Positions 26,535 through 34,847 of a stretch of DNA of 64,000 nucleotides are shown piece after piece. Under the pieces are notes generated by a model. That model saw only the letters and a list, made by a program, of their open reading frames with translations. It had not been told where the DNA came from and made no database searches. Source of the stretch: Sphingopyxis sp. L1A2A (GTDB lineage: Bacteria > Pseudomonadota > Alphaproteobacteria > Sphingomonadales > Sphingomonadaceae). The DNA is taken from the NCBI RefSeq assembly GCF_005502465.1, contig NZ_SCOT01000015.1, positions 1 to 64,000 on the forward strand, in the 5' to 3' direction. How positions within the stretch are numbered: the first letter of the stretch is position 1; each line of letters begins with the position of its first letter. Both the position numbers and the translations under genes were made by a program.

Positions 26535-27746
26535 ATGACCACGCTCACCGCATCCGAAACTGCGACGCTCGAACGCGCCGCCGACGCGCCGATGCTCGCG
26601 CAGGTCGAACGCTGGGCCGCGGTCAACAGCGGCACCGGCAACCTCGCGGGTCTGAAAAACGTCGCCGGGCAACTCGCCGATGCGTTTGCCACGCTGCCGG
26701 GCGAGCTTCGCCTCGTCGCCGCCGATCCGGTCGAGAGCGTCGATGCCGCGGGCCGGGTCAATCCCATCCAGCGCGGCGACCATCTGCATCTGCGCGTTCG
26801 TCCCGACGCGCCAGTCCAGCTATTGCTCACCGGCCATATGGACACCGTGTTCGCCGCCGATCATCCGTTCCAGAGCTTGAAATGGCTGGAGCCCGGCGTG
26901 CTTAATGGCCCCGGCACCGCCGATATGAAGGCAGGCATTTCGGTGATCCTGGCCGCGCTCTCCGCGCTCGAAGCCTCGCCGTTCGCGACACGTGTCGGTT
27001 ATGACGTGATGATCAACAGCGACGAGGAAACCGGCAGCCACGCCTCGGCGCGGCTGATTGCCGAACTTGCCGCCGGAAAAACCGCCGCCCTGACCTACGA
27101 ACCCGCGCTGCCCGACGGCACGCTGGCGGGGGCAAGGCCGGGCAGCGGCAACTTCTCGGTGATCGTCCACGGCCTGTCAGCGCACGCCGGGCGCAACCCC
27201 GATGACGGACGTAACGCCCTGCTCGCCGCCGCCGATCTGGCATTGCGGCTCGCAGCGCTCAAATCGCCGACGCTGAAGGTCAATCCCGCAAAAATCGACG
27301 GCGGCGGCCCGAACAATGTCGTCCCCGACAGCGCGATCCTGCGCGTCAACATGCGGCCGTCGACCCCCGCAGCGATGACCGAGGCCGAGGCGGCGTTGCG
27401 CGCCGCGGTCGCCGCGGTATCGCGCGAACATGATGTGCATTGCCACATCCACGGCAATTTCAACCGCCCGCCCAAACCGCTCGATGCCGCGGCGACGCGT
27501 TTGTTCGAACTGGTGCAGAGCTGCGGCGCCGCGCTCGGCCTGCCGCCGATCCGCTGGAATGCGACAGGGGGCGTCTGCGACGGCAATAATATCGCCGCCT
27601 GCGGCATTCCGGTCGTCGATACGATGGGGCCGCGCGGCGGCGCGATTCATTCAGCGGACGAATTTCTGGTCGTCGATAGCCTCGCCGAACGCGCGCAGCT
27701 TTCGGCGCTCACCATGATACGCATAGCGGAACGGGGGACAGTGTGA
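26535..27746 (+). CDS. M20-family metallohydrolase linked to the arginine succinyltransferase genes
   Basis: A 403-residue zinc hydrolase of the M20/ArgE/carboxypeptidase G2 type. Metal motifs: LLTGHMDTVF (His and catalytic Asp near residue 97), GPGTADMKAG (bridging Asp near 131), NSDEETGSH (catalytic and metal Glu near 165), and a C-terminal GGAIHSADEF (His). It has the lid domain with GLSAHAGRNPDDGRNA. Its TGA overlaps the astA GTG by 4 nt, so it is co-translated with the succinyltransferase pathway. A role in removing succinate from succinylglutamate (the AstE step) is a hypothesis. Confidence 0.85.
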   Translation: MTTLTASETATLERAADAPMLAQVERWAAVNSGTGNLAGLKNVAGQLADAFATLPGELRLVAADPVESVDAAGRVNPIQRGDHLHLRVRPDAPVQLLLTGHMDTVFAADHPFQSLKWLEPGVLNGPGTADMKAGISVILAALSALEASPFATRVGYDVMINSDEETGSHASARLIAELAAGKTAALTYEPALPDGTLAGARPGSGNFSVIVHGLSAHAGRNPDDGRNALLAAADLALRLAALKSPTLKVNPAKIDGGGPNNVVPDSAILRVNMRPSTPAAMTEAEAALRAAVAAVSREHDVHCHIHGNFNRPPKPLDAAATRLFELVQSCGAALGLPPIRWNATGGVCDGNNIAACGIPVVDTMGPRGGAIHSADEFLVVDSLAERAQLSALTMIRIAERGTV

Positions 27747-28756
27747 ATTACGTGATCCGGGCAGCCAAGCCGGGCGATTTGCAGAGCATTTACGAGATGG
27801 CGAAGCTGACCGGCGGCGGCTTCACCAACCTGCCTCCCGACAAAAAGGCCTTGCGCGCGAAACTCGAACGCACCGAAGCGTCGTTCGCCAGCGACAAGGA
27901 ATATCCGTCGGACGAACTGTATCTGCTCGTGCTCGAAGACCTCGACAGCGGCGAAGTGCGCGGCACCTGTCAGGTGTTCGGGCAGGTCGGTCAGCGCTGG
28001 CCGTTCTACTCCTATCGCATCGGCACCGACAGCAAGCATAGCGAGCAGCTCGGCCGGACCTTTCAGGCGCAGATCCTGATGCTCAGCAACGACCTCAACG
28101 GGTCGAGCGAAGTCGGCGGGCTGTTCCTGCACCCCGCGGCGCGCGCCGGCGGGCTCGGGCTGCTGCTCGCGCGCTCGCGCTATCTGTTCATCGCCCGCCA
28201 CCGCGCGCGCTTTGGCGACCGCATCCTCGCCGAACTGCGCGGGGTGATCGACGAGGCGGGCGGATCGCCGTTCTGGGACGGGGTCGCGGGCAAATTTTTC
28301 GGCATGAGTTTTCAGGAAGCCGACCAGTTCAACGCGGTCAACGGCAACCAGTTCATCGCCGATCTGATGCCCAAACATCCGGTCTATATCGCGATGCTGA
28401 GCGAGCATGCGCGCAGCGTCATCGGCGTCCCGCATCCCAGCGGCCGCGCCGCGATGCGGATGCTGGAGAATGAGAATTTCGCGTTCGAAAATTATGTCGA
28501 CATCTTCGACGGCGGCCCGACGATGACCGCGCGCACCGATCAGGTGGCGAGCGTTGCGGGCGCCAAGAATGTCGAGATTTCGGCGATAGCCGGCGCCGAT
28601 GACATGGGGGGCGACGACGCGCTAGTCGCCACCGGTCACCTCGCCGATTTCCGTTGCTGTTTCGGCAAGATCGGCGACGGATCGACGCTCGACGGCGCTG
28701 CCGCGAAGCTGCTTGGCGTGACGGCGGGCGACGAGATCAGCTGGATCGGCCGCTGA
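27743..28756 (+). CDS. astA: Arginine N-succinyltransferase
   Basis: A 337-residue GNAT-fold enzyme that transfers succinyl from succinyl-CoA to arginine, step 1 of ammonia-producing arginine catabolism. Family motifs are IRAAKPGDLQSIYEMAKLTG at the N-terminus, the Arg/Asn core GLFLHPAARAGGLGLLLARSR (first 20 residues given), AELRGVIDEAGGSPFWDGV and the C-terminal ENYVDIFDGGPTMTA. Length matches the family (about 340). GTG at 27743 overlaps the upstream stop, with GGGGGA before it. astB follows after a single base. Confidence 0.96.
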   Translation: MNYVIRAAKPGDLQSIYEMAKLTGGGFTNLPPDKKALRAKLERTEASFASDKEYPSDELYLLVLEDLDSGEVRGTCQVFGQVGQRWPFYSYRIGTDSKHSEQLGRTFQAQILMLSNDLNGSSEVGGLFLHPAARAGGLGLLLARSRYLFIARHRARFGDRILAELRGVIDEAGGSPFWDGVAGKFFGMSFQEADQFNAVNGNQFIADLMPKHPVYIAMLSEHARSVIGVPHPSGRAAMRMLENENFAFENYVDIFDGGPTMTARTDQVASVAGAKNVEISAIAGADDMGGDDALVATGHLADFRCCFGKIGDGSTLDGAAAKLLGVTAGDEISWIGR

Positions 28757-28757
28757 C

Positions 28758-30008
28758 ATGCTGACCGAAATCAATTTCGACGGGATCATCGGCCCCAGCC
28801 ATAATTATGCGGGGCTGAGCCGCGGCAATATCGCTTCGGCATCGAACGCGGGCGACGTGTCGCAGCCGCGCGCTGCGGCGCTCCAGGGCATCGACAAGAT
28901 GCGGCACAATCTGGCGCTGGGCCTGCCGCAGGGCTTTTTCATGCCGCTCGACCGACCCGACGCGCCGTGGCTCGCGGCGCTCGGCACGACGCTGGCCGAT
29001 GCCGAGGGGCATTTGCGCGCGCAGGCGTGGTCGGCATCGTCGATGTGGGCGGCGAACGCCGCGACCGTCTCGCCCGCCCCCGACAGCGCCGACGGCAAAT
29101 GCCATCTGACCGTCGCCAACCTGGTCACCATGCCGCACCGCAGCCATGAATGGCCGGGTACGCTGGCGCAGCTGCGCCTCGCCTTTGCCGATCCCGCCTT
29201 TGCCGTGCACGCGCCGATTCCCGCGCCGTTCGGTGACGAAGGCGCGGCGAACCATATGCGGCTGTGCAGCGGACACGACGGCGCGGGCGTCGAAATCTTC
29301 GTCTATGGCGTCGGCGGCGGCCGCTTTCCGGCGCGCCAGCATCTCGACGCGTCCAAGGCGATCGCGCGTCATCACAACCTTGACCCGAAGCGCACCCTCT
29401 TCATCCGCCAGTCGGACACCGCGATCCAGGGCGGTGCCTTTCACAACGATGTCGTCGCGGTGGCGAACGAGCATGTGCTGTTCACCCACGAAACCGCGTT
29501 CGAGGACCGCGAAGCCGCGCACGCCGAAATCCGCGCCGCCTTTCCCGCGGTCGAGATCGTCGAGGTGCCGGCGAGCGCAGTGACGCTGCCCGACGCGATC
29601 AAATCCTATCTGTTCAACGCCCAACTCGTCAGCCTGCCGGGCGGCGGCGGCATGGGGCTGGTGCTGCCGACCGAGGCGCAGGCGATCCCCGCGGTGTGGA
29701 ACTGGCTGGAGGCGCATGTCGCGGGTAACGGCCCGATCCGCCGCCTGCTGCCGGTCAATGTCCGCCAGTCGATGGCGAACGGCGGCGGCCCCGCGTGCCT
29801 GCGGCTGCGCGTCGTCGCCGACCCGGCGACGGTCGATCCGCGCTTCATCGCCGACGAGGCGAAGCTCGACCGGATCGCCGCGGTGGTGGCACAGCATTGG
29901 CCCGAAGCGATCGCGCCGGGTGACCTGGCATCGGCGACGCTAGCCGCGGATGTGCGGCGCGCGCGAGCGACGCTGCTGGACGCAGCGGGGTTGAGCGAAC
30001 TGGCGTAG
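28758..30008 (+). CDS. astB: N-succinylarginine dihydrolase
   Basis: A 416-residue amidinotransferase-superfamily (guanidine-hydrolysing) enzyme turning succinylarginine into succinylornithine, two ammonia and CO2. The start has NFDGIIGPSHNYAGLSRGN; the catalytic His is in GGAFHNDVVAVAN-type context and the C-terminal Cys region is NGGGPACLRLRVV. Length is slightly under the usual 440. It follows astA after one base. astC, astD and astE are not adjacent in this window. Confidence 0.95.
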   Translation: MLTEINFDGIIGPSHNYAGLSRGNIASASNAGDVSQPRAAALQGIDKMRHNLALGLPQGFFMPLDRPDAPWLAALGTTLADAEGHLRAQAWSASSMWAANAATVSPAPDSADGKCHLTVANLVTMPHRSHEWPGTLAQLRLAFADPAFAVHAPIPAPFGDEGAANHMRLCSGHDGAGVEIFVYGVGGGRFPARQHLDASKAIARHHNLDPKRTLFIRQSDTAIQGGAFHNDVVAVANEHVLFTHETAFEDREAAHAEIRAAFPAVEIVEVPASAVTLPDAIKSYLFNAQLVSLPGGGGMGLVLPTEAQAIPAVWNWLEAHVAGNGPIRRLLPVNVRQSMANGGGPACLRLRVVADPATVDPRFIADEAKLDRIAAVVAQHWPEAIAPGDLASATLAADVRRARATLLDAAGLSELA

Positions 30009-30184
30009 CCCGAAGCCCCTTGCGGCAGATTTTGACATAGGCGTCATGCGCATCACCGCGAGGGATGCTCCGGATCGCCAGAACATCGGACGCGCCAAGC
30101 GCCGCATCGATCTTTGAAGTCGCCGCCCAGCGGCGACTGCAGGCGCTCTTGTGCGAGCTGGACGATCACGATACGCCTGCCGCC

Positions 30185-30694
30185 ATGTCGATCCTGATAC
30201 CTGCTCTGCTGCTGACGATGCAATCCGCGACACCCGGCGACTGCGTTTACAACGCCGTGGCACCCGCTGCCCGATCCTCCATCGGTGCGGCGATTGTTGC
30301 GAAACGCCCGCGCTCCGACGGCGATATCGAAGCCTTGAAAGATGCCGTTGATCAGTGCGCGCGACCAAACCGCTGGTCGATTGACAGCGCGCTGCACGCC
30401 AATGGCTCGGCCGCCATGCGCTTTGCCGCAGACACGCTGGCCAACCAGCTCGGCCATCCTAAATGGAGCGCGAATGCGCTCGCCGTCCTGCGCAACCGGC
30501 CGCGCGACCAGGTTCAGAATCTGGCCAAGACCGGGTCGGGCAATGCGGAATTCGAAATCGTGCTGACCCATATGCTGCATAGCGACCCCGCGATCGAAGC
30601 GGCACTAAAGGGCGCGAGCGACGAGGCCGTCGAAAAATTCATCCTGATGGTCAAGCTGACCGCCTTGTCAGAGGTCGAGCGGCTCGCGATCTGA
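30185..30694 (+). CDS. Hypothetical protein
   Basis: A 169-residue protein I do not recognise. From ATG 30185 it begins with a short hydrophobic stretch (SILIPALLLTMQSATPGD), perhaps a signal peptide, then a helical domain ending in VEKFILMVKLTALSEVERL. One Cys pair is present (GDCVYN and DQCARP). No good Shine-Dalgarno sequence supports this start, and an ATG at 30065 in the same frame is an alternative. It is likely real because its codon pattern persists to the stop and nothing opposes it. Confidence 0.5.
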   Translation: MSILIPALLLTMQSATPGDCVYNAVAPAARSSIGAAIVAKRPRSDGDIEALKDAVDQCARPNRWSIDSALHANGSAAMRFAADTLANQLGHPKWSANALAVLRNRPRDQVQNLAKTGSGNAEFEIVLTHMLHSDPAIEAALKGASDEAVEKFILMVKLTALSEVERLAI

Positions 30695-30716
30695 ATGGCT
30701 TGTCCGCGCTGGAAGC

Positions 30717-30749
30717 GTCATGGGTCCCGGATCAAGTCCGGGATGACGA
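30717..30749. repeat. Palindromic intergenic repeat, family C
   Basis: Short imperfect hairpin with core tcccggatcaagtccggga, beginning gcgtcatggg and ending ggatgacga. The same core reappears at the right arm of the repeat at 41345-41417. Confidence 0.75.
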
Positions 30750-30838
30750 AAATGGAGCTGGCCGCTTCCCACCCCAAAGCCAACCTGTCCCTTCCCTCAT
30801 CTGTCGGATTAACTTACAGTTTACCATAACCGCCGCGC

Positions 30839-30857
30839 CGCAAATCCCCGATTTGCG
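30839..30857. promoter_or_regulatory. Inverted repeat upstream of the sigma-54 site
   Basis: Perfect arms cgcaaat (30839-30845) and atttgcg (30851-30857) around ccccg, immediately upstream of the sigma-54 promoter. It could be a DNA-binding site of a repressor or enhancer protein. Before it, 30809-30827 reads ttaacttacagtttaccat, close to a CtrA box (TTAA-N7-TTAA). Confidence 0.4.
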
Positions 30858-30861
30858 CCAG

Positions 30862-30877
30862 TGGCACGGCTCTTGCT
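30862..30877 (+). promoter_or_regulatory. Sigma-54 (RpoN) promoter
   Basis: tggcacggctcttgct matches the -24/-12 consensus TGGCACG-N4-TTGC exactly. The expected start of transcription is about 12 nt after the GC element, near 30888, that is, almost at the ATG at 30890. Exosortase loci are often under sigma-54 control through PrsK/PrsR (known from the family), but those regulators are not in this window. Confidence 0.75.
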
Positions 30878-30889
30878 GGATAAACTGCG

Positions 30890-31129
30890 ATGTTGAAAAA
30901 AATCGGACGCCTGTTCGTCATCAAGACCCGCTTTGAAGCGTGCCTGATCATCTATGCCCTCGCGGTGGGCGCCATGGCGCGCGGCGCCGCTTATCTCCAT
31001 GAATATCCGGGCCTTGGCGGCCAGCTTTTGCTCGTCGCGTGCAGCGGCGCGGTGTTCCTGGCGGGGGCGAAGATTTTCGATTGCCTGCGCTACGAACAGG
31101 CGGCGGCAGCAGCAAAACAGCCGGACTAA
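30890..31129 (+). CDS. Small inner-membrane protein behind a sigma-54 promoter
   Basis: A 79-residue protein with a basic start (LKKIGRLFVIKTRF), two predicted transmembrane helices (about 18-30 and 44-60) and a short Ala/Gln-rich C-terminal tail. No ribosome binding site is visible, and the sigma-54 start point would make the transcript leaderless or nearly so. A depolymerase-like gene follows on the same strand after about 50 bp and could share the transcript. I do not recognise the family. Confidence 0.7.
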   Translation: MLKKIGRLFVIKTRFEACLIIYALAVGAMARGAAYLHEYPGLGGQLLLVACSGAVFLAGAKIFDCLRYEQAAAAAKQPD

Positions 31130-31177
31130 GCGCCTGCGGCCTTTCGGATGTCACCCGGATATGCCAAGGCCCGGGGC

Positions 31178-31945
31178 ATGAGCAGGATCAGCGGCCGTCC
31201 GGCCATCAGCACCCAGCACGTCTATGGCCTGACGCTGCGCGTGGCGCGCTGGCGCGCCGGTCAATCCGGGTCCGCGTCCGCCACCCCGCTGTTGTTCCTG
31301 AACGGCATCGGCGCCGATCTGGCCGCCGCCGCGCCGCTGCTCGCGCAGCTGCACGGGCGCGAGGTGTGGACGCTCGATATGCCGGGGGTCGGCGGCTCGC
31401 CCGACGCGCTGCTGCCTTATGGCGCGCCGACGATCGCCGCGGTGGTGATGGAAATTGCCGACCGCCTTGGTCACCAGATCATCGACATTGCCGGGTTCAG
31501 CTGGGGCGGCGCGCTGGCGCAGCAAATCGCGATCCAGTTTCCGGGGCGCGTCCGCCGCCTGGTGCTGATGGCGACGACGCCGGTCATGGGCGCGCCGGGG
31601 ATCGGCTGGGGGGCGCTGTTCGACGACGACATGCAGGCCAGCGGGCTGAAAATCCAGACCGCGACGCCGCTTGGTATTGCCTATCAGACCGCGGCGATGG
31701 CGGGGTGGACCAGCGCGGCGTATCTGCCGGGGCTGAAGGCGTTGCCGACGCTGGTGCTGATCGGCGAGCGGGATGGCGTCATGCCCGCCTGCTATGGCCA
31801 GATGCTCGCCAGCCTGATCGACGGCGCGGTGCTGGAAGTGGTGCCGGGATCGCACCTCTTCCCCTTCACCCATGCCGCCGCGATTGCGGCGCGGATCAGC
31901 GCGTTTCTGGACCAGCCTGCGGCGGAGCAACAAGCCGCCGCGTAA
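31178..31945 (+). CDS. Alpha/beta hydrolase resembling PhaZ-type poly(3-hydroxyalkanoate) depolymerase
   Basis: A 255-residue hydrolase. NGIGADLAAAAPLLAQL and DMPGVGGSPDALLPYG near the N-terminus, the nucleophile elbow GFSWGGALAQQ (Ser near residue 106), and the His region GSHLFPFTH parallel intracellular PHA depolymerase and related lipase-like proteins. ATG 31178 fits the family N-terminus better than ATG 31148; neither has a strong ribosome binding site. The 3' end overlaps the convergent hydrolase by 50 nt. Substrate assignment is by family resemblance only. Confidence 0.7.
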   Translation: MSRISGRPAISTQHVYGLTLRVARWRAGQSGSASATPLLFLNGIGADLAAAAPLLAQLHGREVWTLDMPGVGGSPDALLPYGAPTIAAVVMEIADRLGHQIIDIAGFSWGGALAQQIAIQFPGRVRRLVLMATTPVMGAPGIGWGALFDDDMQASGLKIQTATPLGIAYQTAAMAGWTSAAYLPGLKALPTLVLIGERDGVMPACYGQMLASLIDGAVLEVVPGSHLFPFTHAAAIAARISAFLDQPAAEQQAAA

Positions 31946-32939
31946 GGAAATCGGCGATCGCCGCCGCGGTCGCGTCGGGGTCTTCCTCCATCGGCAAATG
32001 GCCGATATTCTTGAGCAATACGACTTCGGACCCCGCCATCCGTTCGTGGAAGGTCTGCGCCGCGCTGGGATTGATGATCCGGTCCTTGTCGCCGAACAGG
32101 ATCAGCGTCGGCGCCTTGATCTCTCCGACACGCGCCGCCATTGCGGGTTCGCGGTTCAGCCGCGCGCGCAGCACCGTCGCCTCGCGGTTGCCGGGAAAGC
32201 GGAGCAATTCCCAATAACGATCGATCGTCGCGTCATCGATGATCGTCTGCTTCTCCACCGAACCGCGCAGCGACTGTTCGACCAGCGCCCGCGGGGTGAT
32301 CTGGGTCGCGAGCCAGCGCCCGAGCGGATATTTCAGGATCCGGAAGCCGACATTCGATTCGGGGGCTTTCTCTCCCTTGCGGAGCGGCATACCGGCGGCG
32401 TCGAGCAGCAACAGCGCATCGACGCGCGCAGGCTGCGCGAGCGCGTAACGCCACGCGACCCAGCCGCCCATCGAATTGCCGCCGAGGATGAAATGGTCGA
32501 GCCCGAGCTTTGCCGCGACGACATCGACCGCCGCCGCCATACCGTCGGCGCCATAATCCTTGTCGGGGGTGCCGCCGGTCAAGCCATGGCCGGGCAGGTC
32601 GAGCGTGACGATGCGGTAGTCGGCGCCCAGTCGCTGCACCAGCGGTTCCCAGGTATGCAGGCTGCTGTTCGACCCGTGCAGCAGGATGATCGCAGCGCCG
32701 TCGCGCTTGCCCCGATCGCGGTAATGGATGCGCTGCCCGGCCGGCCCCGCGGCAAACGCCGCGTTCGGGCCGCCATATTTGGCGATCATCGCGTCGCGAT
32801 CGGTATCGGACGTGCGGAGCGCGAGAAAGATCGCGAGGATCGCGACGAGCAGCCCGAGCGGGATAAGCACCCGCTTGCGCCGGAGCAATGGACGCCGCGG
32901 CGGCGGTGGCCGGTCAAAATCTTCGTCGTCGATCGTCAT
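31896..32939 (-). CDS. Membrane-anchored alpha/beta hydrolase
   Basis: A 347-residue protein: cytoplasmic Pro/Arg-rich start, one transmembrane anchor (about 25-43, ending ILAIFLAL), then a periplasmic alpha/beta-hydrolase domain. Motifs: oxyanion HGSNSSLHTW, elbow GGNSMGGWVAW (Ser near residue 150), acid in LFGDKDRIINP and His in IGHLPMEEDP. ATG 32939 is used; a GTG at 32942 would add one residue. GAGGGG precedes it. The substrate is unknown; epoxide hydrolase or C-C hydrolase-like proteins share the layout. Confidence 0.82.
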   Translation of the reverse strand: MTIDDEDFDRPPPPRRPLLRRKRVLIPLGLLVAILAIFLALRTSDTDRDAMIAKYGGPNAAFAAGPAGQRIHYRDRGKRDGAAIILLHGSNSSLHTWEPLVQRLGADYRIVTLDLPGHGLTGGTPDKDYGADGMAAAVDVVAAKLGLDHFILGGNSMGGWVAWRYALAQPARVDALLLLDAAGMPLRKGEKAPESNVGFRILKYPLGRWLATQITPRALVEQSLRGSVEKQTIIDDATIDRYWELLRFPGNREATVLRARLNREPAMAARVGEIKAPTLILFGDKDRIINPSAAQTFHERMAGSEVVLLKNIGHLPMEEDPDATAAAIADFLTRRLVAPPQAGPETR

Positions 32940-32999
32940 CACGCGCCCCCCTCAAGGCCGGGGCGAACCTAGCGCCCCAACGCGGCGCGTCAATCCGCG

Positions 33000-34667
33000 C
33001 TATTCGTGGATCGGGCGGCGAAAGGTTTCAGGCAGGAAGAACAGCCCGATCACGACGGTCAGCGCCGCGACGACGACCGGATACCACAGGCCGTAATGGA
33101 TATTGCCCGTCGCGGCGACCATCGCGAACGCCGTCGTCGGCAGGAAGCCGCCGAACCAGCCGTTGCCGATATGATAGGGCAGCGACATCGCGGTGTAGCG
33201 GATGCGGCTGGGGAAGAGCTCAACGAGCAGCGCGGCGATCGGACCGTAGACCATCGTCACCAGCAGCACGAGGTAGAAGAGGATGGCGACGACCAGCGGC
33301 TTGTTCATCGCGTCCAGGTCGGCCCTGGCCGGATAGCCCGCGGCCGCGGTCGCGGCGGCCAGCTCCTTGCGGAACGCTTCGGCGGCGGCGGCGCGGTCTT
33401 CCTCGGCCAAGCGCCACGGTTCGGGCGCGATCAGCACGCGGTCACCGATCCACACATCGGCGGCCTCACCCGTGCGCCGCGCGCGCGTCACGCTGGTGTA
33501 GCTGACGCCCGCCTTTGCTAGCGCCGATTTGGCGATATCGCAGCCGGTACTTTCGAATTTCTCCTTACCCACCGGATCGAACTGGAACGCGCAGGCCCCC
33601 GGGTCGGCGTTGACCCGCACAGCCGCGCTGGCCTGCGCTTTCGCCATCGCCGGGTTGGCGGCGGCGGTCAGCATCTGGAACGCCGGAAAATAGGTGAGCG
33701 CGGCGAGCGCGCAGCCGGCGAGGATGATCGGCTTACGCCCGATCTTGTCGCTGAGCCAGCCGAACAGGATGAAGAAAGGGGTACCGAGCGCGAGCGCGAT
33801 GGCGATCAGGATGTTCGCCGTCGCGCCGTCGACCTTCAGCGTCTTTTCGAGGAAGAACAGCGCATAAAATTGCCCCGAATACCAGACGACCGCCTGCCCC
33901 GCGACCGCGCCGAACAGCGCGATGATCACCCATTTGAGGTTGCCCCAGCGGCCGAAGGCTTCGGTCAGCGGCGCCTTTGACGTCGTGCCCTCTTCCTTCA
34001 TTTGTTTGAAGACCGGGCTTTCCTCGAGCTGGAGGCGGATCCACAGCGAGACGCCGAGCAGGAGGATCGAGATCAGGAACGGGATACGCCAGCCCCAGTC
34101 GGCGAACGCCGCCTCGCCGATCAGCGTCCGGATGGTGATGACGACCCCCAGCGCCGCGAACAGGCCGAGCGTCGCAGTGGTCTGGATGAAGCTGGTGAAC
34201 AGGCCGCGTTTGCCCTCGGGCGCATGTTCGGCCACGTAAGTGGCGGCGCCGCCATATTCGCCGCCAAGGGCCAGCCCCTGCACCAACCGCAGGACAACAA
34301 GCAGGATCGGCGCGGCGACGCCGATCGACGCGTAGCTGGGCAGGATGCCGACAAGGAAGGTCGACGCGCCCATCAGACCCATGGTGACGAGGAAGGTGTT
34401 CTTGCGCCCGACGAGATCGCCGATGCGCCCGAACACGAGCGCCCCGAAAGGCCGCACCGCAAAGCCCGCGGCAAAGGCCGCGAGCGCGAAGATGAAGCCG
34501 GTGGTTTCGTTGACGCCCGAAAAAAACTGCGCCGATATGACGGTCGCTAGCAGGCCGTAGAGGTAGAAATCATACCATTCGAACACGGTGCCGAGCGAGG
34601 AGGCGAGGATGACCTTGCGCTCGCTCTGGCGCGTATCGATGGGTGATTTTGCCCCTGCGTCAGTCAT
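33000..34667 (-). CDS. MFS transporter, metabolite:H+ symporter (MHS) family, with large loop insert
   Basis: A 555-residue transporter in the inner membrane. MHS signatures include GTVFEWYDFYLYG, FGRIGDLVGRK and RLVQGLALGGEYGGAATYVAEHAP (first 20 shown in part). Typical MHS members are 430-480 residues; here about 115 extra residues (about 336-452) interrupt the C-terminal half, rich in Ala and charged residues, with two cysteines, between two membrane helices. The loop probably faces the periplasm. A long perfect hairpin lies directly before the start codon and contains its likely ribosome binding site. The substrate is unknown (proline, shikimate or osmolyte-type families). Confidence 0.88.
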   Translation of the reverse strand: MTDAGAKSPIDTRQSERKVILASSLGTVFEWYDFYLYGLLATVISAQFFSGVNETTGFIFALAAFAAGFAVRPFGALVFGRIGDLVGRKNTFLVTMGLMGASTFLVGILPSYASIGVAAPILLVVLRLVQGLALGGEYGGAATYVAEHAPEGKRGLFTSFIQTTATLGLFAALGVVITIRTLIGEAAFADWGWRIPFLISILLLGVSLWIRLQLEESPVFKQMKEEGTTSKAPLTEAFGRWGNLKWVIIALFGAVAGQAVVWYSGQFYALFFLEKTLKVDGATANILIAIALALGTPFFILFGWLSDKIGRKPIILAGCALAALTYFPAFQMLTAAANPAMAKAQASAAVRVNADPGACAFQFDPVGKEKFESTGCDIAKSALAKAGVSYTSVTRARRTGEAADVWIGDRVLIAPEPWRLAEEDRAAAAEAFRKELAAATAAAGYPARADLDAMNKPLVVAILFYLVLLVTMVYGPIAALLVELFPSRIRYTAMSLPYHIGNGWFGGFLPTTAFAMVAATGNIHYGLWYPVVVAALTVVIGLFFLPETFRRPIHE

Positions 34668-34670
34668 CCA

Positions 34671-34708
34671 CTAGACCCTTTGCCCTTGTCGTCAGGCAAA
34701 GGGTCTAG
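34671..34708 (-). promoter_or_regulatory. 14-bp perfect inverted repeat at the MHS transporter ribosome binding site
   Basis: Arms ctagaccctttgcc (34671-34684) and ggcaaagggtctag (34695-34708) with a 10-bp loop. It ends 4 bp from the start codon (34665-34667). On the transcript, AAAGGG in the stem is the only likely Shine-Dalgarno sequence. It could be a translational switch or a repressor operator. Confidence 0.6.
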
Positions 34709-34740
34709 CGGGTGTCAGCTTGGCGTCAACGGCAGCCATC

Positions 34741-34834
34741 CGTCATTGCGAGGAGCGAAGCGACGCGGCAATCTCCAGCTATCGGCAAATGCTGCCCGAT
34801 GGCTGGAGATTGCTTCGCTTCGCTCGCAATGACG
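34741..34834. repeat. Palindromic intergenic repeat, family A
   Basis: Long imperfect inverted repeat beginning cgtcattgcgaggagcgaag and ending cgctcgcaatgacg, with inner arms caatctccagctatcg / ggctggagattg. It lies between the MHS transporter and helicase genes, sharing its sequence with 1541-1608 and 20070-20165. Confidence 0.88.
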
Positions 34835-34847
34835 GCCGTTGCGGGCA

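Noticed and set aside
1541-34834. CRISPR array made from repeated palindromes
   Set aside because: Copies are far apart, differ in sequence and lack regular spacers.
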